Assembly (NCBI RefSeq): GCF_000234665.1
Contig: NC_018335.1
Coordinates: 434,001 to 498,000 of the forward strand
Reading direction: 5' to 3'
DNA: 64,000 bases
From: Leishmania mexicana MHOM/GT/2001/U1103
Lineage: Eukaryota > Euglenozoa > Kinetoplastea > Trypanosomatida > Trypanosomatidae
The position numbers and the translations under genes are program-made. Shown here piece after piece: positions 51,610 to 60,870 of this stretch. Numbering within the stretch: position 1 is the first letter of the stretch; every line of letters starts with the position of its first letter. The notes under the pieces are model-generated. The model worked only from the letters and a program-made list of their open reading frames with translations, was not told the origin of the DNA and ran no database searches.

Positions 51610-53913
51610 ATGAACGGCACACAGTCGCCGGCGGTCGAGCGATTCGACACCTCCTACAAGGATAGCGACCTGCTCTCGTCTGCCACAGACAGCATAGACG
51701 CCAATCAGAAGGATGAGCATAACGTAACGGAGGCGATCAAGGCTCTCCAGCAACTTTTGAAGAGGTCTACGGTGAATGACACTACGTTGACGACCCCCAT
51801 GGACGCGGCTACGGACAGCGCAGCTGCCATGGAATACCTCTCCGACTTTTCCTATGGACTGACGCCTGGCGAGGCGCGTTACATTGTGTACCGGTTCCTC
51901 AAGGCCAATTGCATGAACCTACCACGGGCTCTCGAGCAACTGATGCGGTCCGCCGAGCGGCGCAAGAAGCAGAACTTCAACAATATGGCGCTGTTCCCGT
52001 GTATTATTCCCATGAGCGGCTTTAATCAGCGGATGGTGTGCTATGAGCTACGGCTCCCATATATTAGCAGCATCTCCTCGGGCAAGCACTACCTGGACGC
52101 CGAGGGTCGACTTCGACTGGAGCATCAGCAGTTGGACTACTGCAACAGGCATTACGAGGACCCCTACACCAATCTCACGACGACTGGAGTGACGGTCGAC
52201 TCAAGGCCACAGAGCCCCTACAGCAGCGACTGCCTGTCTTCACGACCCGCCAGGAAGGCGCCGCAAGTAGCCTCTTCCCCCTCCCCCATGCCCCTCGTCA
52301 GTCCTGCAAACGGGAAGCCGGCCCTCGAGAGGGATGGCAGTGCAGAGCCCAGGCGAGACGCCGAGTCACCGAGGAACTCCCCCTCGCCAAAGGAGTATCG
52401 GCGCAAGAGCGCTGAGAACAAAATCGGCGCAGGCAGGTGGCGCTCCTTCGTCTCTCTCATTCCGTTTCTCCGTCATCAAGGTACCAGCTGCCCGTCAAAC
52501 GCGTCAGCCTCGCACCCGCGGAATGTGTCTACCGTCGCATCCGAAACAAGGAGGCACACCGGCTTCCACTCGCTCCTGTCCACGTGCAGCGGCAGCGATC
52601 GCGAGAACAGCTGCCCGTGCGAGCACAGCTGTGAGACGCCGGAGATGGAAGAGGAGAAACTGCTGAACGCGGCGGGTGTGGCAGTGCCACTGACGGCAAC
52701 ACCCAGCGCCCTTTACGCCGACTGCCTCAACTTCCATGGACTATTGCAGCCGATCGTTGCAGTCATTACAAAGCACGCGCCATTCGCATTCCACTACTGG
52801 GACCTTGAGGGGCATCCTGTCATGTACTGCCGACTTGGCAGAATGCACTCAAAGAAGCTGATGCAGGAGCTATTCGCGCTCACCCCGATCGATGCCGAGC
52901 CGCGTGCACTGGCGCTGCTGTTTAACACGTATGCTCTACTAGTACTGGAGCAGCTGATCCGCTACTGCAACCGCCGAAACCGCGACGGCGATGAGATTGG
53001 CGATGACCTGCTGCCGCAGCCGAAGGGCGGGAGCAGAGAGCGCCAGCAGGGTGAGTCATGCGCAACCAACAGCACTGGTGTCGTGCCTCGCAGAAGGCCA
53101 CGTGTTGGCTCGTGTACTGTTGTCATCGACTGTGCTGGGCTAAAGATTCGACGATATCTGTATAAACCGCTGCTGTTTATGGTGCGTTCGATTGTTCGGA
53201 TGAGCATGCGCGACTTCCCGGAGCTGATGCATCATGTGTATGTTACCAACTGCACAAGCGTTGTGAACTTATCGTACCTGATGCTGCGCGGCATACTTTC
53301 GAGAGAGACGCGGGAAAAGGTGACGCTTTGTAGTAAGAGCAACACGGCTGCCACGTTGTGCAAGTGCATCAGCGGTGATATGGTACCGCAGGAGCTGGGA
53401 GGCAAGTGCCAGTGTCCCGGCGGCTGCATTTCGTCCATGGATGCAACGCCCAGCGACGCTGACTCTGCGACACTCAGCCACAGCTGTGGTGAGGCGCCGT
53501 CGAGCATTACGACGCAATGCGGCGACACCTGCACCGATCAGGTAACGCAGCTGTCGGATGGGGAAGGGCTCTTCTTTCACCCTCTCCAGTGCACTGCCGA
53601 GAGGCTTGTGCTCAAGGCGCGAGAGTCGCGCAAGCTGTCGTTTGCAATGGATGCGGGGAGCGAAATTATTTGGGAATTCGCGGTGAAGCACGAGCGCGAC
53701 GTATTCTTCTCGGCTGTCTTCGTCTCCGCCTGCAACGAGGGCACGATGCTGTCGCTGGTGCCGCGTCGACGAGTTCGGAGTGAGGCGGGCCACTACATTT
53801 GCCCCTCAATCGGGACAGTCATCTTTGAGTGGAGCAACAAGCACCACTTCTTTACTCGATGTCGGCTGAGTTTGAAGGTCTACCGCGAAGAGCGTTCCGT
53901 CGGCTCCATGTGA
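51610..53913 (+). CDS. large SEC14-like CRAL-TRIO/GOLD domain protein
   Basis: A 767-residue paralogue of the gene at 45314. The N-terminal extension has a helical CRAL-TRIO-N-like region (EARYIVYRFLKANCMNLPRA, about residues 92-111) and a Ser/Pro-rich disordered stretch (about 195-350). The CRAL-TRIO domain runs from about residue 388 (FHYWDLEGHPVMYCRLGRM) through CTVVIDCAGLKIRR to LGGKCQCPGGC at about 596-606. The GOLD domain lies at about 666-760 (EIIWEFAVKHERDVFFSAVF, VIFEWSNKHHF). Compared with its neighbour it has long insertions inside the lipid-binding fold (a basic loop after YCNRRNRDG), so its ligand or regulation probably differs. The ATG is directly preceded by CACAG, so splicing exactly there would remove any 5'UTR; upstream acceptors are more likely. 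Confidence 0.9.
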   Translation: MNGTQSPAVERFDTSYKDSDLLSSATDSIDANQKDEHNVTEAIKALQQLLKRSTVNDTTLTTPMDAATDSAAAMEYLSDFSYGLTPGEARYIVYRFLKANCMNLPRALEQLMRSAERRKKQNFNNMALFPCIIPMSGFNQRMVCYELRLPYISSISSGKHYLDAEGRLRLEHQQLDYCNRHYEDPYTNLTTTGVTVDSRPQSPYSSDCLSSRPARKAPQVASSPSPMPLVSPANGKPALERDGSAEPRRDAESPRNSPSPKEYRRKSAENKIGAGRWRSFVSLIPFLRHQGTSCPSNASASHPRNVSTVASETRRHTGFHSLLSTCSGSDRENSCPCEHSCETPEMEEEKLLNAAGVAVPLTATPSALYADCLNFHGLLQPIVAVITKHAPFAFHYWDLEGHPVMYCRLGRMHSKKLMQELFALTPIDAEPRALALLFNTYALLVLEQLIRYCNRRNRDGDEIGDDLLPQPKGGSRERQQGESCATNSTGVVPRRRPRVGSCTVVIDCAGLKIRRYLYKPLLFMVRSIVRMSMRDFPELMHHVYVTNCTSVVNLSYLMLRGILSRETREKVTLCSKSNTAATLCKCISGDMVPQELGGKCQCPGGCISSMDATPSDADSATLSHSCGEAPSSITTQCGDTCTDQVTQLSDGEGLFFHPLQCTAERLVLKARESRKLSFAMDAGSEIIWEFAVKHERDVFFSAVFVSACNEGTMLSLVPRRRVRSEAGHYICPSIGTVIFEWSNKHHFFTRCRLSLKVYREERSVGSM

Positions 53914-54982
53914 GGCGACGGCGCACAAAGACGTGGCAGCACGGCACGCAAGCCTCTCTCAAGAGGCGAGGATAAGGACTTTCTGAGACAATTGTCCGGC
54001 GGAGCCGATTTTGCTCTCCGTGTGGAGACGTGCATCTCGTCGTAAACAACGTCTTGATCGGTCTTTGTTTTGCTAGTGGGAGCATGTGCAGAGGGCGGGG
54101 AGAACCTGGAAAGGGAAGGAATGCCTTTGAGGGAGTGGGTAGCGCTGCCTGCGCACCGCAGCTGGTCCTTTCTCAAAACCCTGTTTCTTTTGTCGCGCTC
54201 AAGCGACTACGGCTACCTCCACGCAGATGAAAGCACGTCGGTCCCTTGCCAGCGTTATCTGTATGTATATATATATATATTTCTTCGTGTGTGTGTGTGT
54301 GTCTTTGGAACGTTCTTCAACAGCTGGCATGCGCGTGGGTTTTCCAGTGTGCGTGCGGGTGGATGCTGGTGCAACCGTTGGGAATCCGATGCGTGTGAAT
54401 GCTTCTATACCTTCGCCACTGTGTGTGTGTGAGGGAAAAACAGTTACACCGAGGCCATGAGCGAGGCAGCATATTCTTCTCCGATCGGATTTTGTGAGGG
54501 GTGATGTGTGCGAACAGGTCGCGGACCAAGAGGAGCCACGTCCGCCAGAAGAGCGCGCGTCCTTTTCCACTTGGGGCACCGAGACGTGTATATGTCTGTG
54601 CTTGTGTGCAGACGAGAGTGCGGAGCCACCCGTCATTCCAGCTCTCTGTCGCACCTCCCCGTGGCACCAGTGGCGCTCCTTCGCGCTCCGTAGGCGGAAT
54701 CACGGCTTGACCTGTGCGCGGTGGTTTTTTTTTTGCTCGGCTTTATGCAGCGGACCGTGGATCACGCATGGTAGAGGGGTCGCGCAGTCATTAAGGTTAC
54801 GCGTTGGATGCATGGCTGCTGGAGTAGCGGTTGCGGAAAGCAGCGGCGGCAGAAGCGCTACCCATGTGAAGATCTACCTCAGCTTCAGGAGACACGAAAA
54901 GAGTGAAAAGGCGCCTCTCATGCCCAGCGCGCCGCTCGGTGCTCTGTCCCCCGCTTCACGCACGCGGCTCCCCATTTGTGCA
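53914..54982. other. intergenic region
   Basis: No intact gene. Includes a TA run (about 54265-54279) followed by TG repeats. The long open + frame starting at 54494 is not convincing before about 54983. Confidence 0.5.
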
Positions 54983-55491
54983 ATGTTGCGTCGGCGCAGA
55001 GGCCGCACACCGCACCCGGTCGTCATCGGCGGCGTGGTGTGCTGTGGTGTGCTCGCTGCGGCACACTGGTACCGTCTCTCCAGCTCAGCCTGGGACACCC
55101 CCAGGACAGTGGAGTCAACACCCATGGGGACCCCCGCCCTCAGGCATGGTTGCCAGCGAAAGCGACGCCCTCTGGTGCGCCACTCCACCAGGGCCGCACA
55201 CCACGCCCCGCCACGGCCAGCCGTCCAGCTCGCCGTCAGCCCTGGATCCCTCCGCGGCGAGCCACCAGCCTCCCCTCCCTCAGTAGCATGGAGATCGAGC
55301 CATCCGCCAGTCAGAATTCCCACGTGCGCAGGATGTCCACCTCTTCCCCGGTCTCCGGTGCTCATGAGGTGCCACCGGTAGCGGGCGTAATCCGTCTGAA
55401 GCCCCGCAAACGTTTGGCCCTGCGGGGCTTGGCCATGCATGAGTATGCTGATGCACAGGTGCTTTTCCGCAATCAGCCCATCGCAAGTTGA
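54983..55491 (+). pseudogene. small membrane-protein gene apparently broken over three frames
   Basis: Strong coding-like composition moves across all three + frames. From ATG 54983, MLRRRRGRTPHPVVIGGVVC and the following hydrophobic residues give a basic N terminus and one membrane segment. From about 55146 a second frame reads MVASESDALWCATPPGPH, with very high third-position GC, to a TAG at 55284-55286. From 55288 a third frame reads MEIEPSASQNSHVRR, ending at 55491 after RLKPRKRLALRGLAMHEYAD. Each step is the same frame shift, as two single-base indels would give. It may be a pseudogene, two assembly errors, or overlapping chance ORFs. Architecture (short, one membrane span near the N terminus) resembles the intact gene at 58195, though I see no clear sequence match. 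Confidence 0.4.
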
Positions 55492-56982
55492 GGAAACCCT
55501 CCTCTACCACTCCAGTCTCACAACCGTGAAGGTAACAGCTGTATACACAGTATATTCCTATCTGATATATAAGCTCTATCGGGTATGAAGAAATTGGTAT
55601 GGCGCTGCTATGAGACGCAAGGTGTGCCAACGATGGCCTCAGGTCCGTGTCCCTTTTTTTTCTTCTGCAGGGGCTGGCGCACACTTGCTTGCTGGCTGCG
55701 AAAGGGGAGCCGAAGACACTGTGAAGAGCAAGAGAGGATGAGAGAGAGGGGTCAAGGGACGGGAGCGTTCGCCGGTCCGCATTCACCAAGACACGCCTTT
55801 ACGATGAAGTGTAGATTTCCATGTTTTCAGGTTTTAGTTTCGGGGTTTGCGTGCTTCTTCCTCTGCACAGCTGGTCCTGAGCAGAAATACTCTCGGATGC
55901 CTTCTGTCCGTCTGTCTCTCTCTCGTAGACACACACACACACACTCATACCAACCGCTTGTGTGCTCCGCTGTGTGACCCGCCGTGTGTCCTGCCTCCTT
56001 TTCCACACAAATTTATGTACAATGTTGTGCGTCCGCACGTAGTCCCCATTGTCGGCGCGCTCCGTGATTATATCATGAGAGGTACATCTGTATCGTTTTT
56101 ATTGTATGTTCGGTTATTCACAAGAAAAAAAGGAAAAAAAAAACATTTGACATGCTGCTGGTGTCCTGTTAGTATGCATTCCCTATTTGTCATCGACAGG
56201 GGCCTCGGTGTACGCCGTGACGCCTCTGCCCTGCGCTCATGCTCTTTTGTTCTTTGTTTGTTTCGTTTCCCACAGTGTTGTCAACAATCTTGTGGCGGCT
56301 GTGGGCAGAAAAAGGTTTGTATGCTCATCTACATGTCTGCTAGCTCCTCTCGTGGCGCCTTCCGGCTCGGAAACGCTCTTGCTCTCTTATGGGCACATAT
56401 GCGTAAAGCGATTTTGATTTCGATCTACACAGCGGATGTGATCACTCCCTGGCCGAATGCGAATGCCAACCGTCGGTTGTGGTCGAGTTACGCAACCGCC
56501 TTCGAGGCAAGAAGAGAAGCTCACCCTCCTTGTGGAGCTTGTGTGCAGGGCTGAGATACTGGCGCGCCATGATACGACCTGCAGTGACGCAGCATCTTCA
56601 CATTATCTATGACCCCTTCTCCTCACGTGCCCCCTTCCTGAATGTGTGGATATCGTTTTCTTGCCCTCATGTGGATCCCCTGCAACGACAACAGCCAACT
56701 TCCTCTTCCCGCTCTTTCCTCCTCCTTACCTCTTGCGGCATTTTACGGCTTCCTTCTGTCCATCGACACCTCTCCCATGTGTGCACTAAAGGACCGGTGG
56801 TGTGGTGTCACGACGCTTCGCCTTGATTCGTCTCTGGCGTCGTTACTGTTGTCATCGTGCGCTGAGAGGAGGAGCTGTTCAGCCGCGACGGCTAAGTGAG
56901 AGATTCCTTCATATAGGCTGCGCAGCGGACACCGAGACGCACCTACTGTTGCGCACACAACCATAACAACGAGGATAAGAGA
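55492..56982. other. intergenic region
   Basis: No gene seen. Contains a short CA run near 55930-55942, an A-rich patch near 56124-56144 and pyrimidine tracts before RPB7. Confidence 0.55.
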
Positions 56983-57582
56983 ATGTTCTACAAGATCGTC
57001 CTTCAGCGTACGGTGAACGTAAAGCCGGCGGACCTGTGCAACACGCTGAATCGCAGTCTTCTCACCTTCCTGCGAGAGGCGGTCGAGGGAAAGCCGCTGC
57101 CGTCGCCAGACAGCGTTGCTAGTATCGCACTCGACTACGTCACGGCAAGCAAGTCCTCGGCGGTGGTGATTGCCGTGCTAGATATCCTCAATGCGGAGAC
57201 ACTGCAAGGGAAGGTTCTCGATGACGGAAGTGTGTCCTTCCGGCTCACCTATGAGGCGATGGTGCTGAAGCTGCACCGAGGTGAGGTGCTGGACCTGCTG
57301 GTCAGCGATGTGGACGAGACAGGCTTCTGGGCGAGCGTCTATGGCGTCAATAAGCTTTTTGTGAACCGCAACCAAATGGGTGAGGACATGAAGACGGGAA
57401 GGTCGGAGTGGTCTTTTGAGGCGGAGACAGCCGCGTGGGTCAGCAACGACGATCGCCGCTCCATCAAGAAGGATACAATGGTGCGCCTGCGCGTGCTTGC
57501 GGAAACCCCGCAATCCGAACGCGGCATGGCGGTCGGCACCATTGGTGCCCCGTTTCTGGGACCACGCGTCGGCAGCTATTAG
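56983..57582 (+). CDS. RPB7: RNA polymerase subunit RPB7-like (stalk subunit)
   Basis: A 199-residue protein with the two-domain RPB7/RPC25/RPA43 layout. The N-terminal RNP-like domain begins MFYKIVLQRTVNVKPADL and includes the GKVLDDGSVSFRLTYEAMV strand region. An S1/OB-fold follows (about residues 90-190) with LHRGEVLDLLVSDVDETGFW and KLFVNRNQMGEDM, ending with the IGAPFLG motif, comparable with the conserved IGS/YLG terminus of RPB7. The stalk RPB4/7 binds nascent RNA during pol II transcription. Length (about 170-200) fits RPB7 better than RPA43. RPC25 of pol III is the main alternative, and sequence inspection cannot fully exclude it. Confidence 0.85.
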   Translation: MFYKIVLQRTVNVKPADLCNTLNRSLLTFLREAVEGKPLPSPDSVASIALDYVTASKSSAVVIAVLDILNAETLQGKVLDDGSVSFRLTYEAMVLKLHRGEVLDLLVSDVDETGFWASVYGVNKLFVNRNQMGEDMKTGRSEWSFEAETAAWVSNDDRRSIKKDTMVRLRVLAETPQSERGMAVGTIGAPFLGPRVGSY

Positions 57583-58194
57583 ACAGAGTTTCCAGGCAGC
57601 AGCAGCCTCCTTTAGTGCACACGTTCCTTGCAAGGTGGTCCCACACAGCACCAGACGCGCACGAAGGCGCAATGGAATGGGAGTGTAGCCTCTGTGCCGC
57701 CAACTTCCATCTGTTCGTGCTTCACCGTTGCCGTCAAAGCGTCGATGGCTGTTGCGCGATCTGCAGAGGCGTTGCATGTGTGCTTGCGTTGCCGGTTGCT
57801 GTCGAGGGTGCGTGGGTGTTGGTGTGAGAGGGTAAGCCCTGTTAGGGAGAGGGAGCGAGACCCACCGAGCACGAACTCAAACAGATGCCACACCAATGGC
57901 TGAAAACCTAATCTAGTATCCATGCCTAGGAAGCGCGTACCTCAGCCCATCCGTGTACCACTACAAGCGGTCGCATGCCTGGTGTAGAGTTGAGGGATAT
58001 TCGTCGAGTTCCCTCCTGGGTGCTCGAGGGCGATGCTGCCACTCATGCGAACCCCCGCACGCTCTCGCGATGGTCACGTTTTCATTCTCACTGTCCCCAC
58101 CTCTCCGCACTCCTCCCCCCTCCCCTCTCGCTCTACACATGTTTCTGTCACTGGACGCAACTCAAGGGACTGTTTCGCTTCTGGCATACACGTG
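57583..58194. other. short intergenic region
   Basis: No gene seen. Ends with a strong CT-rich tract (58085-58135) and CAAG at 58166, the likely splice acceptor for the next gene. Confidence 0.6.
58085..58166 (+). promoter_or_regulatory. putative trans-splice acceptor for the gene at 58195
   Basis: A long C/T tract, then AG at 58165-58166. The next ATG is 58195, which defines the small protein start. Confidence 0.5.
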
Positions 58195-58479
58195 ATGACA
58201 TCAGACATGTCGCACGACGCGGCAGCGTCACCGTCGCCGTCACCGCGGACCGCATTTTGGAAGAAGGCGGTCATTGGTGTCTCCGTGGTGCTCCTCGTAG
58301 GCGTCGCCTGGAGGGCTGTGTACGTGAGCAACCAGAACGAAATGAAAATCCGCCGCGCCGTGCACAAGTCACAGAGCATCCGCGCAGCCCTAAGCGACGT
58401 TCCGGCACGGCGATTCTCTACCATCGATGTGCGCTCGTCCGCCCCGCAGAGGAGCGATCTCGGCGAGCTGTACGGCTAA
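58195..58479 (+). CDS. small single-span membrane protein
   Basis: A 94-residue protein of unknown function. The N terminus is short and Ser/Pro-rich (ASPSPSPRT) and followed by basic FWKK. One hydrophobic helix is at about residues 25-44 (AVIGVSVVLLVGVAWRAVYV). A basic, then polar C-terminal region of about 50 residues ends DLGELYG. It could sit in the mitochondrial inner membrane or ER; the sequence does not say which. Coding bias is good and the ATG is the first after a strong splice acceptor; ATG 58207 is an alternative. The frame is open from 58033 but upstream is UTR. Confidence 0.7.
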   Translation: MTSDMSHDAAASPSPSPRTAFWKKAVIGVSVVLLVGVAWRAVYVSNQNEMKIRRAVHKSQSIRAALSDVPARRFSTIDVRSSAPQRSDLGELYG

Positions 58480-60870
58480 ACTGTGGTTCCTCATGGCGGC
58501 AAAGAGGCGTAAGTTGCTGGTGTGCTTCTTCATGCATGATTCACACGCATGCGAGCGAGCAACCCGCCAGTTTGTGTGCCTTCTCCCCTTTGTCCCCTCT
58601 CCCGTTTTTTCCCCGTGTGTTTGCCCTTCGCGTCCTCCTCATGGCGTACATCGTTGCCGTCGAAGTCGCTCCTGGTTGAAAGGAGACGTTCACATTGGTT
58701 GTTGCAGGAGAACATAAAAAAAAACACCGCGCGCGAAAAGACCAAAGAAAGTCATGCGGCGTACACGTTTAGGACGTCCGTGCCGGCATCCTAACTCGTG
58801 CCAAGCACAGCCTCGAGCTTGCATGGTTGTTGTATCTGCTGCGGCAACAGAAGCGGATTTAGCCACCGTCTCCACGCTCATCCGGGCATACGGAGGATGA
58901 CATACTGGCAAGCAATGTTGATACGTTTTCTGCTTCTCTAAACATTCCTTCTACTGCTCCTCGTATATGTTTGTGTATATATATATATATATGTATATGT
59001 GTATCTCTCTCTTCATCTCTGTGACCCCACGCGCACACATTCACCCGCCACCATCGGCATGTCGCCACATCCGTCGTCCCTTCCTCGTTTTTCGATCTCC
59101 CACATGCCCTCCAACCCTGTGCAGCTTTTTTTTTCTCGAGCATCGTACAGCGAAAAAAAAATCAATAAAGGAATTTGACAGGTCCAACGCCCACCACCGA
59201 CTTTCAGTTCACATACCAACTCTGGTGCGCGTTTCACTTTCTTTTGTTATTTTTTGTTTTCTTTTGCTGCTGCTGCTGCTGCTGCTGCTGTAGGCGTGAT
59301 TGTGTGGAATGCAGGTGTGTAGGTATGGGATTCTGTGCCGGTGTACTTTCGCATTGATTGGTGCAACCTGATTGTGTTCCCCTTCACTCTTCGTTTCTAG
59401 CTTCTTTCGGTTTTTTTCCCTCTCTCTCCCTCCCCCTTCCCCCCGCGATCGCCGCAGAACATTCTCTCCCTGGATGAATTTGTCCGTGCGTGTATACAGT
59501 ATCTGCCGTAGCCTGTCGCTGTCTTCGCAAAGCCTCCTCTCCCTCCTCTCCTCCTTAGCTGAGCCTCTCTCCTTTCTGACCACCTCCAACCCTCCTTGAG
59601 CTGTCCATTATTTCTTTGTTTTTTTTTTTCGCCGCATTTGTGACGTACGAGTCAGAGCATTTCTCTCGCGTGTGCGCTTGGTTGTTGTTTTCTCTCCGTG
59701 TTGGTGTGGGTGTGCAACCGTCTTCTTTTTGGATGTGGTATTGTGGGATACACCATCGCTTGAAGTGAGAAGCCTGTGGACTTTGCGACGCCAGACAGCA
59801 GAAACATTTTCCGCGCATCGGAGTCCGTAGGTGCCACACCTTGTCGTTTCCTCCGCCTTTACGTGTTCTTTTTTTTTAATTATTCGTTGAGTTGAAAGGA
59901 GAAGGTGGGCCCACCTGTGGTGCGGGATTACAAAGCAAAAATAAGGGGGAAAGGCGTCCCCCAATTTGTTTTTTTTTTGTGGCGTCTGCCTCCAAGCGTA
60001 TCACCGACGTTGCAGCATTTCTGTACCTTGTACGACTTGTGTGCATTACCTCTCTTCGCATCCCTTCTCTTCCTCCATATGTTGTTGTTGTACAGGCTCG
60101 TTCACTAGTATCTCACGTCCTTCTCTCTTTCGTTTTCTTCGCACTCGCTCGTCGCGATTTTCTCTCTCCCTTGTCGGTTCCCATATATAGATTTATATAT
60201 ATATATCCTGCGTATATGTGTGCCTGTCTGTGTGCTTGCGCGTGACAGTGCCTCACCTGGTCTGCGAAAAGTGTGTGTATGGTTTCTGGAGCTCTGTAGC
60301 ACACCGCCTTCTTTGCCATTGTTGAGGGCGCTGTTGAGGTTTTTTGCTTGTGCGTGTGCGCGCGCGGCATCTGTACGGGAGAACCACTGTGTGTGTCGCC
60401 TTGCCGATCGAACTTGTTGTTGAGGTATGCGTGGAAGGTTATCCGCCTGACTCTTTCCTTCTCTGCACCACTCGAATTTCGTATTTCGTTGGGCATCTGA
60501 ACTGACTCTAGGAGGAAAGCGCGAAGGTTTTAGTGAGCGGAGACTGCAGTGCCACACAGCCACCAGGCCCGCCTCCCTACTCCCTCCTAGAGATTGTGTT
60601 GGACCCCGTTATCTCGGTGCTTAGTTGTTGTCTTCCGTGTATTATCTTTTCTCTTCCTATTGTCTCCCCTCTGCTTCACCGCGAGCTCGTTTCATGAGCT
60701 CACGAGAAGGGAAGAAACACATCTTTTTTTTTCGGTCTCGTGGTGTGCGCATTCAGCATCAGCACCGGCTTCCGTGCTCCTGCTATCCGCTCCTTCTCTG
60801 GTGGTGACGCTGGACATCGTGGATCATTGTCCGCTTCCGCAAGAATTCGCTGCTCCGGGGTTTATTGACC
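58480..60870. other. long intergenic region (2.4 kb)
   Basis: No supported gene. Holds TA runs (about 58977-58991 and 60194-60205), a (CTG/TGC)n tract at about 59265-59291, many T-runs and C/T tracts. Confidence 0.55.
59265..59291. repeat. CTG/TGC trinucleotide repeat
   Basis: About nine consecutive TGC units in non-coding sequence. Confidence 0.85.

Noticed and set aside
55847..56554. 235-codon + strand open frame before RPB7
   Set aside because: Mixed low-complexity translation across A- and T-rich patches, no domain or coding bias.
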